Assembly (NCBI GenBank): GCA_039180875.1
Contig: JBCDCY010000001.1
Coordinates: forward strand, 1 to 64,000
DNA: 64,000 nucleotides
From: JBCDCY01 sp039180875
Lineage (GTDB): Bacteria; Pseudomonadota; Alphaproteobacteria; Rhodobacterales; Rhodobacteraceae
Reading direction: 5' to 3'
Each line of letters begins with the position of its first letter. The first letter of the stretch is position 1. Both the position numbers and the translations under genes were made by a program. The notes beneath the pieces are model-generated. The model was not told the DNA's origin, did not search any database, and saw only the letters and a program-made list of their open reading frames with translations. This document shows positions 26,711 to 35,326 of the stretch, piece by piece.

Positions 26711-27610
26711 TCAGGTACTGCGCTCAATGACATAGCGCGCGACCGAGCGCAGCATGTCGGCCTTCGGGCCGAAGGGGTCGAGATGGGCGGCCGCGCGGTC
26801 CACCTCTTCCCGCGCCCGCGCCTTCGCCCCCTCTAGGCCCAGGAGGGAGACAAAGGTGGCCTTCCCGGCCGCCTCATCCTTCCTCAGCCGCTTGCCGGCC
26901 GCAGCCTGATCGCCCTCCACATCCAGCACGTCGTCCTGGATCTGGAAGGCGAGACCGACCGCACCGGAATAGGCCGAGAGCGCCGCCTCTGCCCCGGTCC
27001 CCGCCTCCGCCAGGATCGCGCCGCTTTCGCCAGCATAGGTGATGAGCGCGCCGGTCTTGAGCGCCTGGAGCCGCGTGACCTCGGCTAGGTCGAGCGGCAC
27101 GGCGGCGGTCTCGGCCGCGATGTCGATCGCCTGGCCGCCCACCATGCCGGCAACCCCGGCCGCCCGGGCAAGCCCGGCCATCAGGCGCGCCCGCACCTCG
27201 CCCATGGCGTGGGTGGCGGGATCGGCCAGGATGGCGAACGCCTCGGTCTGCAAGGCGTCGCCGGCCAGCACCGCCGTCGCCTCGTCCCATTTCACATGCA
27301 CCGTGGGCTGGCCCCGGCGCAGGTCATCGTCGTCCATGCAGGGCAGATCGTCGTGCACCAGGCTGTAGGCGTGCAGACATTCGAGCGCGGCGCCCACCCG
27401 GTCCGCCTGGGCCGGCGCGGCCCCCAGCATCTCCGCCCCTTCGACCGCCAGAAAGGCGCGCAGCCGCTTGCCGCCGGCCAGGGCCGCGTGGCGCATCGCA
27501 TCGCGGATCTGGCCATCGCCTCCGCCATCGCCCGGGGTGAGCAGCATCGTGAGCGTCGCCTCGGCCCGCGCCGCGACGATGGCCAGGCGGGCGCGGAAGG
27601 CGTCCGTCAT
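26711..27610 (-). CDS. ispA: Polyprenyl (farnesyl/geranyl) diphosphate synthase
   Basis: 299 aa from ATG 27610. Both aspartate-rich motifs are present: DDLPCMDDDDLRRG (first) and QIQDDVLDVEGD (second). LAGGKRLRAFL near the N-terminus supplies the pyrophosphate-binding lysine/arginines. It condenses IPP with allylic diphosphates, most likely to farnesyl diphosphate, feeding ubiquinone, hopanoid and undecaprenyl synthesis. It starts one base after the xseB stop; the xseB-ispA pairing is common in alphaproteobacteria, although dxs, often next in line, is not here. Confidence 0.94.
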   Translation of the reverse strand: MTDAFRARLAIVAARAEATLTMLLTPGDGGGDGQIRDAMRHAALAGGKRLRAFLAVEGAEMLGAAPAQADRVGAALECLHAYSLVHDDLPCMDDDDLRRGQPTVHVKWDEATAVLAGDALQTEAFAILADPATHAMGEVRARLMAGLARAAGVAGMVGGQAIDIAAETAAVPLDLAEVTRLQALKTGALITYAGESGAILAEAGTGAEAALSAYSGAVGLAFQIQDDVLDVEGDQAAAGKRLRKDEAAGKATFVSLLGLEGAKARAREEVDRAAAHLDPFGPKADMLRSVARYVIERST

Positions 27611-27611
27611 C

Positions 27612-27866
27612 TCAGTCGGTCTCGACCGGGGTCGCACCGGTCGCCGCACCCTCGGCCCCGGTGGTGATCTGGGCGACCCGCGCCTCGGCCGCCTGCAGGC
27701 GCGCCTCGCAATGGGCCTTCAATGCCGCCCCACGCTCGTAGAGAGTGATCGAGTCCTCCAGCGGCACATCGCCTGCTTCGAGCTTGCTGACGATCGCCTC
27801 GAGCGCGGCCATCGCCTCCTCGAAGCTCATCTCGTCGACCGGCGTCTTCGCCTCGCTCTCAGCCAT
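27612..27866 (-). CDS. xseB: Exodeoxyribonuclease VII small subunit
   Basis: 84 aa, typical size. The family motif MSFEEAMAALEAIVSKLEAG followed by LEDSITLYERGAALKAHCE is intact; it forms the helical hairpin that binds XseA. The XseA/XseB complex degrades single-stranded DNA to acid-insoluble oligonucleotides. It overlaps the HDAC-like gene by 8 bases at its start and abuts ispA at its end, so the three are probably one operon. Confidence 0.95.
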   Translation of the reverse strand: MAESEAKTPVDEMSFEEAMAALEAIVSKLEAGDVPLEDSITLYERGAALKAHCEARLQAAEARVAQITTGAEGAATGATPVETD

Positions 27867-28797
27867 TGCCCCGCTCCATCAGTACCGCCACGTGGGCCGC
27901 CGTCGACGCCGCCAGCGCCTCCAGATCATATCCGCCTTCGAGTGTCGAGACGAGGCGGCCGCCGGCATGGCGCGCGGCGAGATCGGCGAGCTTTTCCGTC
28001 ACCCAGACGAAGTCGCTCTCATCCAGCGCCAGGTTGGCGAGCGGATCGGCCTGGTGGGCATCGAAGCCGGCGGAGATCAGCACGAGCTCCGGCGCGAAGG
28101 CATCGAGCTCCGGCAGAATACGCTCACCGACGGCGCGGCGGAAGACGGCGCCGTCCGCCCCGGGCGGCAGGGGCACGTTCAGGATCTGATCTGCGCTGCC
28201 CCTCTCCTCCGCCGCGCCGGTGCCGGGATAGAGCGGCATCTGGTGGGTGGAGGCGAAGCGGATACGCGGCTCCTCCCACAGCACGTCCTGGGTGCCGTTG
28301 CCGTGATGTACGTCGAAATCGACGACCGCCACCCGGGAGAGGCCGTGATGGTCGAGCGCGTGCAAAGCGCCGACGGCGATGGAGCTGTAGAAGCAGAAGC
28401 CCATGGCCTGGGCCCGCTCGGCATGGTGGCCGGGCGGCCGGACGGCGCAGAAGGCATTGGCGGCGCCGCCCGAGAGCACCAGATCGACCGCCGCGACCAC
28501 CGCCCCGGCGGCGCGGCGGGACGCGATCTCCGAGCCCGGCGTGGCGTAAGTATCGGGGTCGAGGGGGACCTGACCGCTCTCCGGCACCGCCTTGGCCATG
28601 CGGGCGAGATGGGCGGTTGGATGGGCCCGAAGCAGCGCCTCATCCGTCGCCGGCGGCGCCTCCCATCGGTCGAGATTGGCGAATTTCGGCGCATCGAGGG
28701 CGGCGAGCACTGCCTCAAGCCGCGCCACCCGCTCGGGATGGCCCTCCGGCGTCACGTGGGTCAGGCAATCGGGATGGGTGAAGAGCGCCGTCGTCAT
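27859..28797 (-). CDS. Histone-deacetylase-family (class II-like) deacetylase
   Basis: 312 aa. Catalytic motifs of arginase-fold deacetylases are present: RPPGHHAERAQAMGFCFYSS (tandem histidines) and VAVVDFDVHHGNGTQD, which carries zinc ligands Asp and His; the third zinc-ligand aspartate is expected in the AGFDAHQADPLA segment. Bacterial members remove acetyl groups from small molecules (acetylpolyamines, acetoin-related compounds) or proteins; the substrate is not evident. First gene of the HDAC-xseB-ispA unit, overlapping xseB by 8 bases. Confidence 0.9.
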   Translation of the reverse strand: MTTALFTHPDCLTHVTPEGHPERVARLEAVLAALDAPKFANLDRWEAPPATDEALLRAHPTAHLARMAKAVPESGQVPLDPDTYATPGSEIASRRAAGAVVAAVDLVLSGGAANAFCAVRPPGHHAERAQAMGFCFYSSIAVGALHALDHHGLSRVAVVDFDVHHGNGTQDVLWEEPRIRFASTHQMPLYPGTGAAEERGSADQILNVPLPPGADGAVFRRAVGERILPELDAFAPELVLISAGFDAHQADPLANLALDESDFVWVTEKLADLAARHAGGRLVSTLEGGYDLEALAASTAAHVAVLMERGNG

Positions 28798-28806
28798 CCG
28801 CGCAGG

Positions 28807-28893
28807 CTAGAGCAAAATCCGGTCAACCGGAATCGGAAATCGCTTCCTCACGATCAGCAAGATGCTGATCGCGAACGCAATTTCCGATGCGAG
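28807..28893. repeat. Nested palindromic intergenic element
   Basis: Starting from CTAGAGCA the region contains three perfect stems: TCCGGT-CA-ACCGGA (28818-28831); an outer ATCGGAAAT/ATTTCCGAT (28832-28840 and 28880-28888); and inside it CGATCAGCA-AGA-TGCTGATCG (28851-28871). The shape and the CTAGAGC edge resemble the mosaic palindromic elements (RIME-like) scattered in alphaproteobacterial genomes. It lies just upstream of the deacetylase start and may also hold that promoter. Confidence 0.65.
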
Positions 28894-29012
28894 ATGCGTA
28901 GTCGGACCGGATGTTCGGCCGGCATCGCTCCGCCGGTCCGGGCAGCGGCGGGGATGCAGGCGACGCCAAGATCGCTTAGCCTGGCGACGAAACCAAGTTC
29001 GGGAGCTGCCCC

Positions 29013-29393
29013 ATGCGCATCCATGGTCTGACCGCCCTCCTCCTGTTCGCCGCACCGACGGCCCATGCCAACGAGCCGTTCGTCGCGCCGGTAAACCAGG
29101 AGATCGCCATCGCCATCGAGTCCGAAGTCGTGCGGGTGGTGAGCGAGGTCTACGGCGCAAACGCGGTCCTCGACACCAGCCCGGGGGAGGAGGTGCCGGC
29201 CGCCGTCATCGACGCGATCCAGGAGACCCAGCGCGTGCCCGACAGCGTCCGCCTCCGCCCGGTGCCCGACCGGCTAGAGGGCCGGCTGCCGCAGACCGCC
29301 GACGGCACGACCTGGCATCGCCTCGGCGACCATCTCCTGGAAATCGACGGCAACGGCCGGGTGCTCGCCACCGTGCTCGAGGTGCTGCCCTAA
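29013..29393 (+). CDS. Small exported protein of unknown function
   Basis: 126 aa. The N-terminus RIHGLTALLLFAAPTAHANE is a clear signal peptide with an A-H-A cleavage site. The mature part is acidic and ends in WHRLGDHLLEIDGNGRVLATVLEVLP, which looks like a small anti-parallel beta unit. I recognise similar short periplasmic proteins in Rhodobacterales but no characterised family. The gene stands alone, divergent from the deacetylase and convergent with paaZ, with a hairpin right after its stop. Confidence 0.65.
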   Translation: MRIHGLTALLLFAAPTAHANEPFVAPVNQEIAIAIESEVVRVVSEVYGANAVLDTSPGEEVPAAVIDAIQETQRVPDSVRLRPVPDRLEGRLPQTADGTTWHRLGDHLLEIDGNGRVLATVLEVLP

Positions 29394-29402
29394 GCCCCGG
29401 CC

Positions 29403-29436
29403 GTCCCGGAAATCGACCAAGTCGATTGTCCGGGAC
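29403..29436. terminator. Bipartite hairpin after the small exported protein gene
   Basis: GTCCCGG (29403-29409) pairs with CCGGGAC (29430-29436), and inside it AATCGAC (29411-29417) pairs with GTCGATT (29421-29427) around the loop CAA. It starts 10 bases after the stop codon and serves the convergent junction with paaZ. No T-run follows. Confidence 0.7.
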
Positions 29437-29437
29437 C

Positions 29438-29470
29438 TCGCCGCGCCCCCTCGCCGCGCCCCCTCGCCGC
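29438..29470. repeat. 13-bp tandem repeat between hairpin and paaZ end
   Basis: The unit TCGCCGCGCCCCC occurs twice head-to-tail (29438-29450, 29451-29463) followed by a partial third copy TCGCCGC. It lies between the terminator hairpin and the paaZ stop. No function is evident; copy number could vary by slippage. Confidence 0.7.
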
Positions 29471-29475
29471 ACTCC

Positions 29476-31500
29476 TCAGTGCGCCACCATGGTGAGCAGC
29501 TGATACTCCGCCACCTGCTCCCCGTCCTGGTTGGTGAGCGTCACATGCCAGCGCACCTCGCCATACTCGTCGTTGCGCTTGGTCTTCTTCAGCGCCACGA
29601 GCCGCACCGCGATGCGGTCGCCGGGGCTGACGGGTTTCTGGAAGCGCAGCCCATCGAGGCCGGTATTGGCGAGCACCGGCCCCGGATCGGGATCGACGAA
29701 AAGCCCCGCGGCGAAGGAGAGCAGCAGATAGCCGTGCGCCACCCGGCCCGGGAAGAACGGATTGGCCGCGGCCGCAGCTTCGTCCATGTGGGCATAGAAG
29801 GTGTCGCCGGTGAACTCCGCGAAATGCTCGATATCGGCGAGCGTCACCTCCCGCGCCTCGGTCACCAGGGTCTCGCCGACGGAAAGCTCGCCAAAGCGCT
29901 TGCGGAAGGGGTGGCGGCCCGGATCGTGCTCCGCCGCCCCGGGGATCCAGGTGCCGCCGACGGCGGAGAGCATGTCGGGCGAGCCCTGCACGGCCGTGCG
30001 CTGCATGTAATGCATGACACCGCGCACGCCCCCCATCTCCTCCCCCCCGCCGGCCCGGCCCGGCCCGCCATGGGTGAGGTGCGGCAGGGGCGAGCCGTGG
30101 CCCGTGGCCTCGCCCATCGAGGTGCGGTCGTTGATGTAGAGCCGGCCGTGCCAGGCGGCGGCGCCGATCGCCACACCCCGCGCCACCGCCGGATCGTGGG
30201 TGATGACAGAGGCGACGAGCGACCCGCCACCACGGTTCAAGAGCGCCACGCCATGATCGAGATCGCGGTAGCCCATGATCGTGGAAACCGGCCCGAAAGC
30301 CTCGACGGCATGCACCGCCTCCGCCCCGTCGGGGTCGGGGCAGCGAAAGAGCATGGGCGGCAGGAAGGCGCCGCGGACGGGATCGGCGCCGTCCACCTCG
30401 AAGGCGTCCGGGTCGCCCGCCACCCGCTGGCATTCGCCGGCGAGCACCGCGACCTTCTCCAGCACATCGGCCTTTTGCGCGGCCGAGGCGAGGGCGCCCA
30501 TCCGCGTGGTCTCGAGCGCCGGATCGCCGATCCTGGTCCTGGCGAGCCGCGCGGCGAGCGCCTCCGTCACCGGATCCACCATCGCCTCCGGCACCAGGAT
30601 GCGGCGAATGGCGGTGCATTTCTGGCCCGCCTTCGCCGTCATCTCCCGCGACGCTTCCTTGACGAACAGCTCAAACTCCGGCGCGTCGGGGGTGACATCG
30701 GGCCCGAGGAGCGAGGCGTTCAGGCTGTCCTGCTCGGCGATGAAGCGGGTGGCGTTGGCCAGGAGGTTCGGCCGGGCGCGCAGGCTGAGCGCCGTCTCGG
30801 CCGAGCCGGTGAAGCTCAGCACGTCCTGCGGGCCGAGATGATCGAGCAGATCGCCGGCGCCGCCCGCCACCAACTGGATCGCGCCCTCGGGCAGAAGGCC
30901 GCTTTCGATCATCATGCGAAACGCGGCTTCGGCGATGTAGGCGGTGGCGGTCGCGGGCTTCACGATGGCCGGGACGCCGGCGAGCAGGGTCGGCCCGAGC
31001 TTCTCCAGCATCCCCCAGACCGGGAAGTTGAAGGCGTTGATGTGCACCGCGACGCCCTGGAGCGGCACGGCGATGTGCTGGCCAAGGAACGTCCCCTGCC
31101 GCGACAGCTGCTCGACCTCACCGTCGAGATAGACATGGGCGTCCGGCAGCTCCCGCCGGCCCTTGGAGGAGAAGGTGCGGAGCGTGCCGATACCGCCGTC
31201 GACGTCGATCCAGGAATCGGCCCGGGTGGACCCAGCGTGGAGGGAGAGCGCATAAAGCGCCTCCTTCCGCTCGCGGAGCCAGATCGAGAGGTCCTTCAAG
31301 AGATAGGCCCGGTCGTGAAACGTCATGGCCCGAAGCGCCGGGCCGCCGACCGTGCGGGCATGGGCGACCATCGCGGCGAAGTCGAGCGCCCCGGTCCCGG
31401 CCTCTGCCACCGTCTCTCCCGTCACGGCGGAAGCGATGGGCCGCGGGTTCGCCGGCGCCACCCAGCGTCCGGCGGCGTAACTCTCGAGTGCCAGCACCAT
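29476..31500 (-). CDS. paaZ: Bifunctional oxepin-CoA hydrolase / 3-oxo-5,6-dehydrosuberyl-CoA semialdehyde dehydrogenase
   Basis: 674 aa fusion, close to the 681 aa of E. coli PaaZ. The aldehyde dehydrogenase domain (about 1-510) has catalytic Glu256 (FIAEQDSLNASL) and Cys295 (GQKCTAIRRIL), the same numbering as in E. coli. The MaoC hot-dog domain (about 535-674) has the hydratase Asp566 and His571 in EFTGDTFYAHMD. It opens the oxepin ring of phenylacetyl-CoA degradation and oxidises the resulting aldehyde. It is on the minus strand, divergent from paaI across the P450 gene. The ring epoxidase paaABCDE is not in the window. Confidence 0.95.
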   Translation of the reverse strand: MVLALESYAAGRWVAPANPRPIASAVTGETVAEAGTGALDFAAMVAHARTVGGPALRAMTFHDRAYLLKDLSIWLRERKEALYALSLHAGSTRADSWIDVDGGIGTLRTFSSKGRRELPDAHVYLDGEVEQLSRQGTFLGQHIAVPLQGVAVHINAFNFPVWGMLEKLGPTLLAGVPAIVKPATATAYIAEAAFRMMIESGLLPEGAIQLVAGGAGDLLDHLGPQDVLSFTGSAETALSLRARPNLLANATRFIAEQDSLNASLLGPDVTPDAPEFELFVKEASREMTAKAGQKCTAIRRILVPEAMVDPVTEALAARLARTRIGDPALETTRMGALASAAQKADVLEKVAVLAGECQRVAGDPDAFEVDGADPVRGAFLPPMLFRCPDPDGAEAVHAVEAFGPVSTIMGYRDLDHGVALLNRGGGSLVASVITHDPAVARGVAIGAAAWHGRLYINDRTSMGEATGHGSPLPHLTHGGPGRAGGGEEMGGVRGVMHYMQRTAVQGSPDMLSAVGGTWIPGAAEHDPGRHPFRKRFGELSVGETLVTEAREVTLADIEHFAEFTGDTFYAHMDEAAAAANPFFPGRVAHGYLLLSFAAGLFVDPDPGPVLANTGLDGLRFQKPVSPGDRIAVRLVALKKTKRNDEYGEVRWHVTLTNQDGEQVAEYQLLTMVAH

Positions 31501-31570
31501 GGTCGTCCTTCCTCAGTGTGTTTGCGTAAGGCGGTCGTCGCGCCCGAAGAGAAGCCCGAAGAGATGAATG

Positions 31571-31676
31571 CCTCCGGCGGGGATATTTTGGTCACTGCGA
31601 AGAAGGGGGTCCTTTCGCATTGGCTCAAGTATCCCGGGGGGAATTGCTCCGCAGGAGCAAGGGGGGCAGCGCCCCC
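31571..31676. terminator. Rhodobacterales-type CCTCCGGCGGGG motif plus two hairpins
   Basis: CCTCCGGCGGGGATATTTT (31571-31589) is a motif I recall as very frequent between genes in Rhodobacterales. Downstream are TTGCTCC-GCA-GGAGCAA (31644-31660) and GGGGGC-AGC-GCCCCC (31662-31676), two stems with 3-nt loops placed directly after the P450 stop on the minus strand. Together they probably end P450 transcription. Confidence 0.6.
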
Positions 31677-31688
31677 GACATCGCCGCA

Positions 31689-32897
31689 TCAGGAGACCCA
31701 TGCCGGCAGATGCGTATAGCCCCGGAAGCGCAGCCGCGGCGAACGCGCACCCCGGCCGTCCAGCCCGAACTCCGGGAAGCGCTGCAGGAACCGCCCGATC
31801 GCCACCCGCCCCTCCATCCGCGCGAGCGTCAGCCCGACGCAGGTATGGGGACCGCCGGCGAAGGCCAGGTGCCTGTTCGGCCGGCGGGCGAGGTCCAGCC
31901 GCTCCGGGTCGCCGAACTGGGCCGGATCGCGGTTCGCGGCGCCGATGCAGAGGTGGAGGTTGACGCCCGCCGGGATGCGGCTGCCGCCGATCTCCACCGG
32001 CGCCGTCGTCAGGCGGTTGCCGAACTGGTTGGGGCTTTCGAAGCGCAGGAACTCGTCGACCGCCGTCTCGATCAGCTCCGGCTCCGCGATGAGCCGGGCC
32101 CGGGCCGCGCAGTCCGCTGCGAGCGCGCCGAGGGCGTTGCCGATCAGGTTGGTCGTCGTCTCGTGCCCGGCATTGAGGATGAAGATGCAGTTCTGCACGA
32201 GCTCGACGAGGGAGAGGCCGCCGCCCGCATCCGCCGCCAAGAGCCGTGTCAGCACATCGGTCTCCGGGTCGCCCGGCCGGGCCCGGCGCCGTGCGATCAG
32301 ATCCTCGAGGTAGGCGCTGAAGTCGCGCACGGCAGCATTGCCGCGCGCCTCTTCCTCCACCGTCAGCACCGGCTCGAGCGCGCCGAGGATGGCGAGCGAC
32401 CAGTCGCGGAGCGGCCCGCGCTCGCCCCGCGGGATATCGAAGAGGTTGCCGATCACCTCGACCGGGATCGCCGCGGCATAGTCCTCGATCAGATCGACCC
32501 GGCCGGCGAGCCCGTCGAGCAATCCGTCGACCAGGACCACCAGCCGCGGCTCCATCCGCGCCAGCGCCCGGGGCGTCATCGCGCCCACCATGATCTTGCG
32601 CACGCGGGTGTGGAGCGGCGGGTCGCTGAAGACGAGCGACGTGGTGTGGTGGGTGAAGAGCGGGCTCCCCTCCCCGTATTTTGGTCCGAAGACCGCCACC
32701 TTGTCGGAGCTGAAGGCCCGAGTGTCGCGATAGACCCGGTCGAGATCCTGCCAGTGGGTGAGCAGGCGGGAGCCGTCGGGTTGCTCCAGCACCCGCCCCT
32801 CGCGCCGAAGCGCGGCGTAGACCGGATAGGGATCGTCGATGAACCCCGCGGGCGGGGCGCTCAGATCGAAGCCGATGGTCTCGGTGCTCAGGGACAC
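31689..32897 (-). CDS. Cytochrome P450
   Basis: 402 aa soluble bacterial P450. The I-helix motif AGHETT is at residues 243-248, the K-helix E-x-x-R is EFLR (282-285), and the heme loop FAGGPHTCVG places the axial cysteine at 353. It needs an external ferredoxin and reductase, none of which is adjacent. Substrate specificity is not predictable from this; its position between paaZ and paaI makes an aromatic or fatty acid substrate plausible. Its start is divergent from paaI across a palindromic operator. Confidence 0.94.
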   Translation of the reverse strand: MSLSTETIGFDLSAPPAGFIDDPYPVYAALRREGRVLEQPDGSRLLTHWQDLDRVYRDTRAFSSDKVAVFGPKYGEGSPLFTHHTTSLVFSDPPLHTRVRKIMVGAMTPRALARMEPRLVVLVDGLLDGLAGRVDLIEDYAAAIPVEVIGNLFDIPRGERGPLRDWSLAILGALEPVLTVEEEARGNAAVRDFSAYLEDLIARRRARPGDPETDVLTRLLAADAGGGLSLVELVQNCIFILNAGHETTTNLIGNALGALAADCAARARLIAEPELIETAVDEFLRFESPNQFGNRLTTAPVEIGGSRIPAGVNLHLCIGAANRDPAQFGDPERLDLARRPNRHLAFAGGPHTCVGLTLARMEGRVAIGRFLQRFPEFGLDGRGARSPRLRFRGYTHLPAWVS

Positions 32898-32911
32898 CTG
32901 GGGCCTCGTTG

Positions 32912-32950
32912 TGTTACGAAATTTCCGCGATCATTGACGAATTCGTAACA
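32912..32950. promoter_or_regulatory. Palindromic operator between the P450 gene and paaI
   Basis: TGTTACGAA (32912-32920) and TTCGTAACA (32942-32950) form a perfect 9-bp inverted repeat with a 21-bp gap, and the right half extends into the 10-bp palindrome ACGAATTCGT (32937-32946). It lies 15 bases from the P450 start and 22 from paaI, so a repressor here would control both directions. PaaX, encoded in the same cluster, is the natural candidate but this is inference. Confidence 0.65.
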
Positions 32951-32971
32951 TGTGTAAATACTCCGGCGCCG

Positions 32972-33460
32972 ATGGCGGAGATCTCCATGCCCCTCACTCA
33001 CCAGGATATTGGCGATGGCGGCCTGAGCGCCCAGGATCGGGCCGAGCGCAGCGCGGCCGTGATGTGGGCGAACGACCGGGCCTCTGCCTGGCTCGGCGCC
33101 CGGATCGAGGCGATCGCGCCTGGCCGCGCCACCCTGGCGATGGAGGTCGCGGCACACCATTGCAACGGCCACGGCATCTGCCATGGCGGCTTCATCTTCA
33201 CCCTGGCCGACTCCGCCTTCGCCTTCGCCTGCAACAGTTACAACGAGCGCGCGGTGGCCCAGACCAACCAGATCACCTATCTCACCCCGGGGCGGGAGGG
33301 CGATCGCCTGATCGCCACGGCGACGGAGGTGGCGCGCTCCGGCCGCACCGGGATCTACGACGTGACAGTGGCCGTCGAAGATGCGGTCATCGCCACCTTC
33401 CGCGGCCAGTCCCGCACCATCGGCGGGCAGCATTTCGAGGAGGACACGGGCCATGGCTGA
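32972..33460 (+). CDS. paaI: Hydroxyphenylacetyl-CoA thioesterase PaaI
   Basis: 162 aa from ATG 32972; an upstream in-frame extension would run through the operator. The hot-dog thioesterase signature NGHGICHGGFIFTLADSAFAF is present (residues near 68-88; 20 residues or fewer per motif part), including the catalytic aspartate and the ACNSYN strand as in E. coli PaaI. It releases CoA from dead-end hydroxyphenylacetyl-CoA esters. The thiolase ATG lies inside its last codons (8-nt overlap). Confidence 0.92.
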   Translation: MAEISMPLTHQDIGDGGLSAQDRAERSAAVMWANDRASAWLGARIEAIAPGRATLAMEVAAHHCNGHGICHGGFIFTLADSAFAFACNSYNERAVAQTNQITYLTPGREGDRLIATATEVARSGRTGIYDVTVAVEDAVIATFRGQSRTIGGQHFEEDTGHG

Positions 33461-34655
33461 CGCCTTTCTCTGCAACGGCACCCGCACGCCCATCGGCCGC
33501 TTCGGCGGCGCGCTCTCCTCGGTCCGGCCGGATGACCTCCTGGCCCATGTGATCGCGGCCACCATGGCGGCGGCGTCGGATCTGCCGGGCGAGGCGATCG
33601 ACGACGCGATCATGGGCTGCGCCAACCAGGCGGGCGAGGACAACCGCAACGTCGCCCGGATGGCCACCCTGCTCGCTGGCCTGCCGGACAGCGTGCCGGC
33701 CGCCACGGTCAACCGGCTCTGCGGCTCCGGCCTCGACGCCATCGGCACCGCCGCCCGCGCCATCGCGGCGGGCGAGGCGGAGGTGGTGCTCGCCGGCGGG
33801 GTCGAATCCATGTCCCGCGCGCCCTTCGTCATGGGCAAGGCGGAGCAGCCCTTCAGCCGCAAGGCCGAGATCTTCGACACCACCATCGGCTGGCGCTTCG
33901 TCAATCCGAAGATGGCGAAGACCCACGGCACCCATTCGATGCCCGAGACGGCGGAGAACGTGGCCGAGGATTTCCAGATCTCTCGCGCCGATCAGGACGC
34001 CTTCGCGCTGCGCTCCCAATCCCGGGCGGCGGCGGCCCAGGGGAACGGTAGGCTGGCCAAGGAGATCACCTCCGTCACCATTCCGCGGCGGAAGGGCGAC
34101 CCGGTCGTCGTGGAGGCGGACGAGCATCCGCGCGAGACCACCCTTGAAAAACTCGCGAGCCTGCCGACGCCGTTCCGCGAGGGCGGCACGGTGACGGCCG
34201 GCAATGCCTCCGGCGTGAACGACGGCGCCGCGGCGGTGATCGTCGCCTCGGCCGCGGCGGTGGAGCGCTACGGCCTCACCCCCATGGCCCGGATCGCCGG
34301 GATGGCGACGGCCGGCGTGCCCGCCCGGATCATGGGGATCGGCCCGGCGCCGGCGACGGAGAAACTGCTCGACCGGCTGGGCCTCAAGATCGGCGATATT
34401 GACGTGATCGAGCTGAATGAGGCCTTCGCCGCGCAAGCCCTCGCCGTCACCCGGCAGCTGGGCCTGCCGGACGATGCCGAGCACGTGAACCCCAATGGCG
34501 GGGCCATCGCCCTCGGCCATCCCCTCGGCGCCTCCGGCACACGCCTGGCGCTCACGGCAGCCCATGAATTGGCGGAGCGGGATGCGGGTCGCGCGCTCTG
34601 CACCATGTGCATCGGCGTTGGCCAGGGCATCGCCCTGATGCTGGAGAAGGTCTGA
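33453..34655 (+). CDS. paaJ: 3-oxoadipyl-CoA / 3-oxo-5,6-dehydrosuberyl-CoA thiolase
   Basis: 400 aa. Nucleophilic Cys90 is in VNRLCGSGLDA, the histidine is in ALGHPLGASGTRLAL, and the second cysteine is in CTMCIGVGQGIA. The opening RTPIGRFGGALSSVRPDDL is characteristic of the PcaF/PaaJ group rather than acetoacetyl-CoA thiolases. It cleaves 3-oxoadipyl-CoA to succinyl-CoA and acetyl-CoA, the final step of phenylacetate (and protocatechuate) breakdown. The gene overlaps paaI by 8 bases and is followed 2 bases later by a small exported protein gene. Confidence 0.9.
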   Translation: MADAFLCNGTRTPIGRFGGALSSVRPDDLLAHVIAATMAAASDLPGEAIDDAIMGCANQAGEDNRNVARMATLLAGLPDSVPAATVNRLCGSGLDAIGTAARAIAAGEAEVVLAGGVESMSRAPFVMGKAEQPFSRKAEIFDTTIGWRFVNPKMAKTHGTHSMPETAENVAEDFQISRADQDAFALRSQSRAAAAQGNGRLAKEITSVTIPRRKGDPVVVEADEHPRETTLEKLASLPTPFREGGTVTAGNASGVNDGAAAVIVASAAAVERYGLTPMARIAGMATAGVPARIMGIGPAPATEKLLDRLGLKIGDIDVIELNEAFAAQALAVTRQLGLPDDAEHVNPNGGAIALGHPLGASGTRLALTAAHELAERDAGRALCTMCIGVGQGIALMLEKV

Positions 34656-34657
34656 GC

Positions 34658-35305
34658 GTGCTCCGCCTGGCGGCCCTCGCTCTCTGCCTAATCGCCGGCC
34701 CGGCCGCGGCCGAGACCTGCGATGCCTTCCGCCAAGCGCCGCTCCACAGCGTCAACCTCCCTCCGACGGATCCCGGCGGAGAGCCGCGGACCGCGTGGAT
34801 CTCGGTACAATACGACGCAAGGGAGCCCGCCGAAGGCGGACCGCTTGGTAAGCCCATCCTCCGCGCCGCGCTCGATCTCGCGACGGGCGGACCGGCCGCG
34901 GTGCCGGAAGACACGCTGACGCTCCGCATTGCCACGCCCACCACCGCGCAGATCCAGCCCTTCGTGGGCTCGGGCTGGGTGAGGCACGCAGCGCATGCCG
35001 GTGAAACCCGCCAGATGTCGACAGGCATGGGCCGGGTGGAGCTCGGCCCCGCGGACGCGGACGGCTTCCGCCCGGTCCTCGGCGCGCGGGACGACCCGCG
35101 GCCGGCCGACTTCTTCCTTCGCCGCGATGCCGACGGGCGCATCACCGCGAGCCTCCACTGCTCCGCGGCCGACTGCACCCTGATCATCGACGCCGCCGAG
35201 ACCCGCGTCAGGGCCCGCTTCGACGCCCGTCATCGCCCGCAGCTCGACGTGGTCGAGGCGCTGGCCCGCCGCTTCACCGCCTGTCTCTTCGAGCCGCCGG
35301 CATGA
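34658..35305 (+). CDS. Exported protein of unknown function within the paa operon
   Basis: 215 aa from GTG 34658, two bases after the thiolase stop. LRLAALALCLIAGPAAAETC is a signal peptide followed by a cysteine near the cleavage site, so it is periplasmic. The mature protein has four cysteines (ETCDAF, LHCSAADC, TACLFEPPA) that could form two disulfides. I do not recognise the family. Its position between thiolase and paaK suggests co-expression with phenylacetate degradation, but a periplasmic protein there has no obvious job. Confidence 0.65.
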   Translation: MLRLAALALCLIAGPAAAETCDAFRQAPLHSVNLPPTDPGGEPRTAWISVQYDAREPAEGGPLGKPILRAALDLATGGPAAVPEDTLTLRIATPTTAQIQPFVGSGWVRHAAHAGETRQMSTGMGRVELGPADADGFRPVLGARDDPRPADFFLRRDADGRITASLHCSAADCTLIIDAAETRVRARFDARHRPQLDVVEALARRFTACLFEPPA

Positions 35306-35326
35306 GCGGCCATCTGGGAGGATGAG

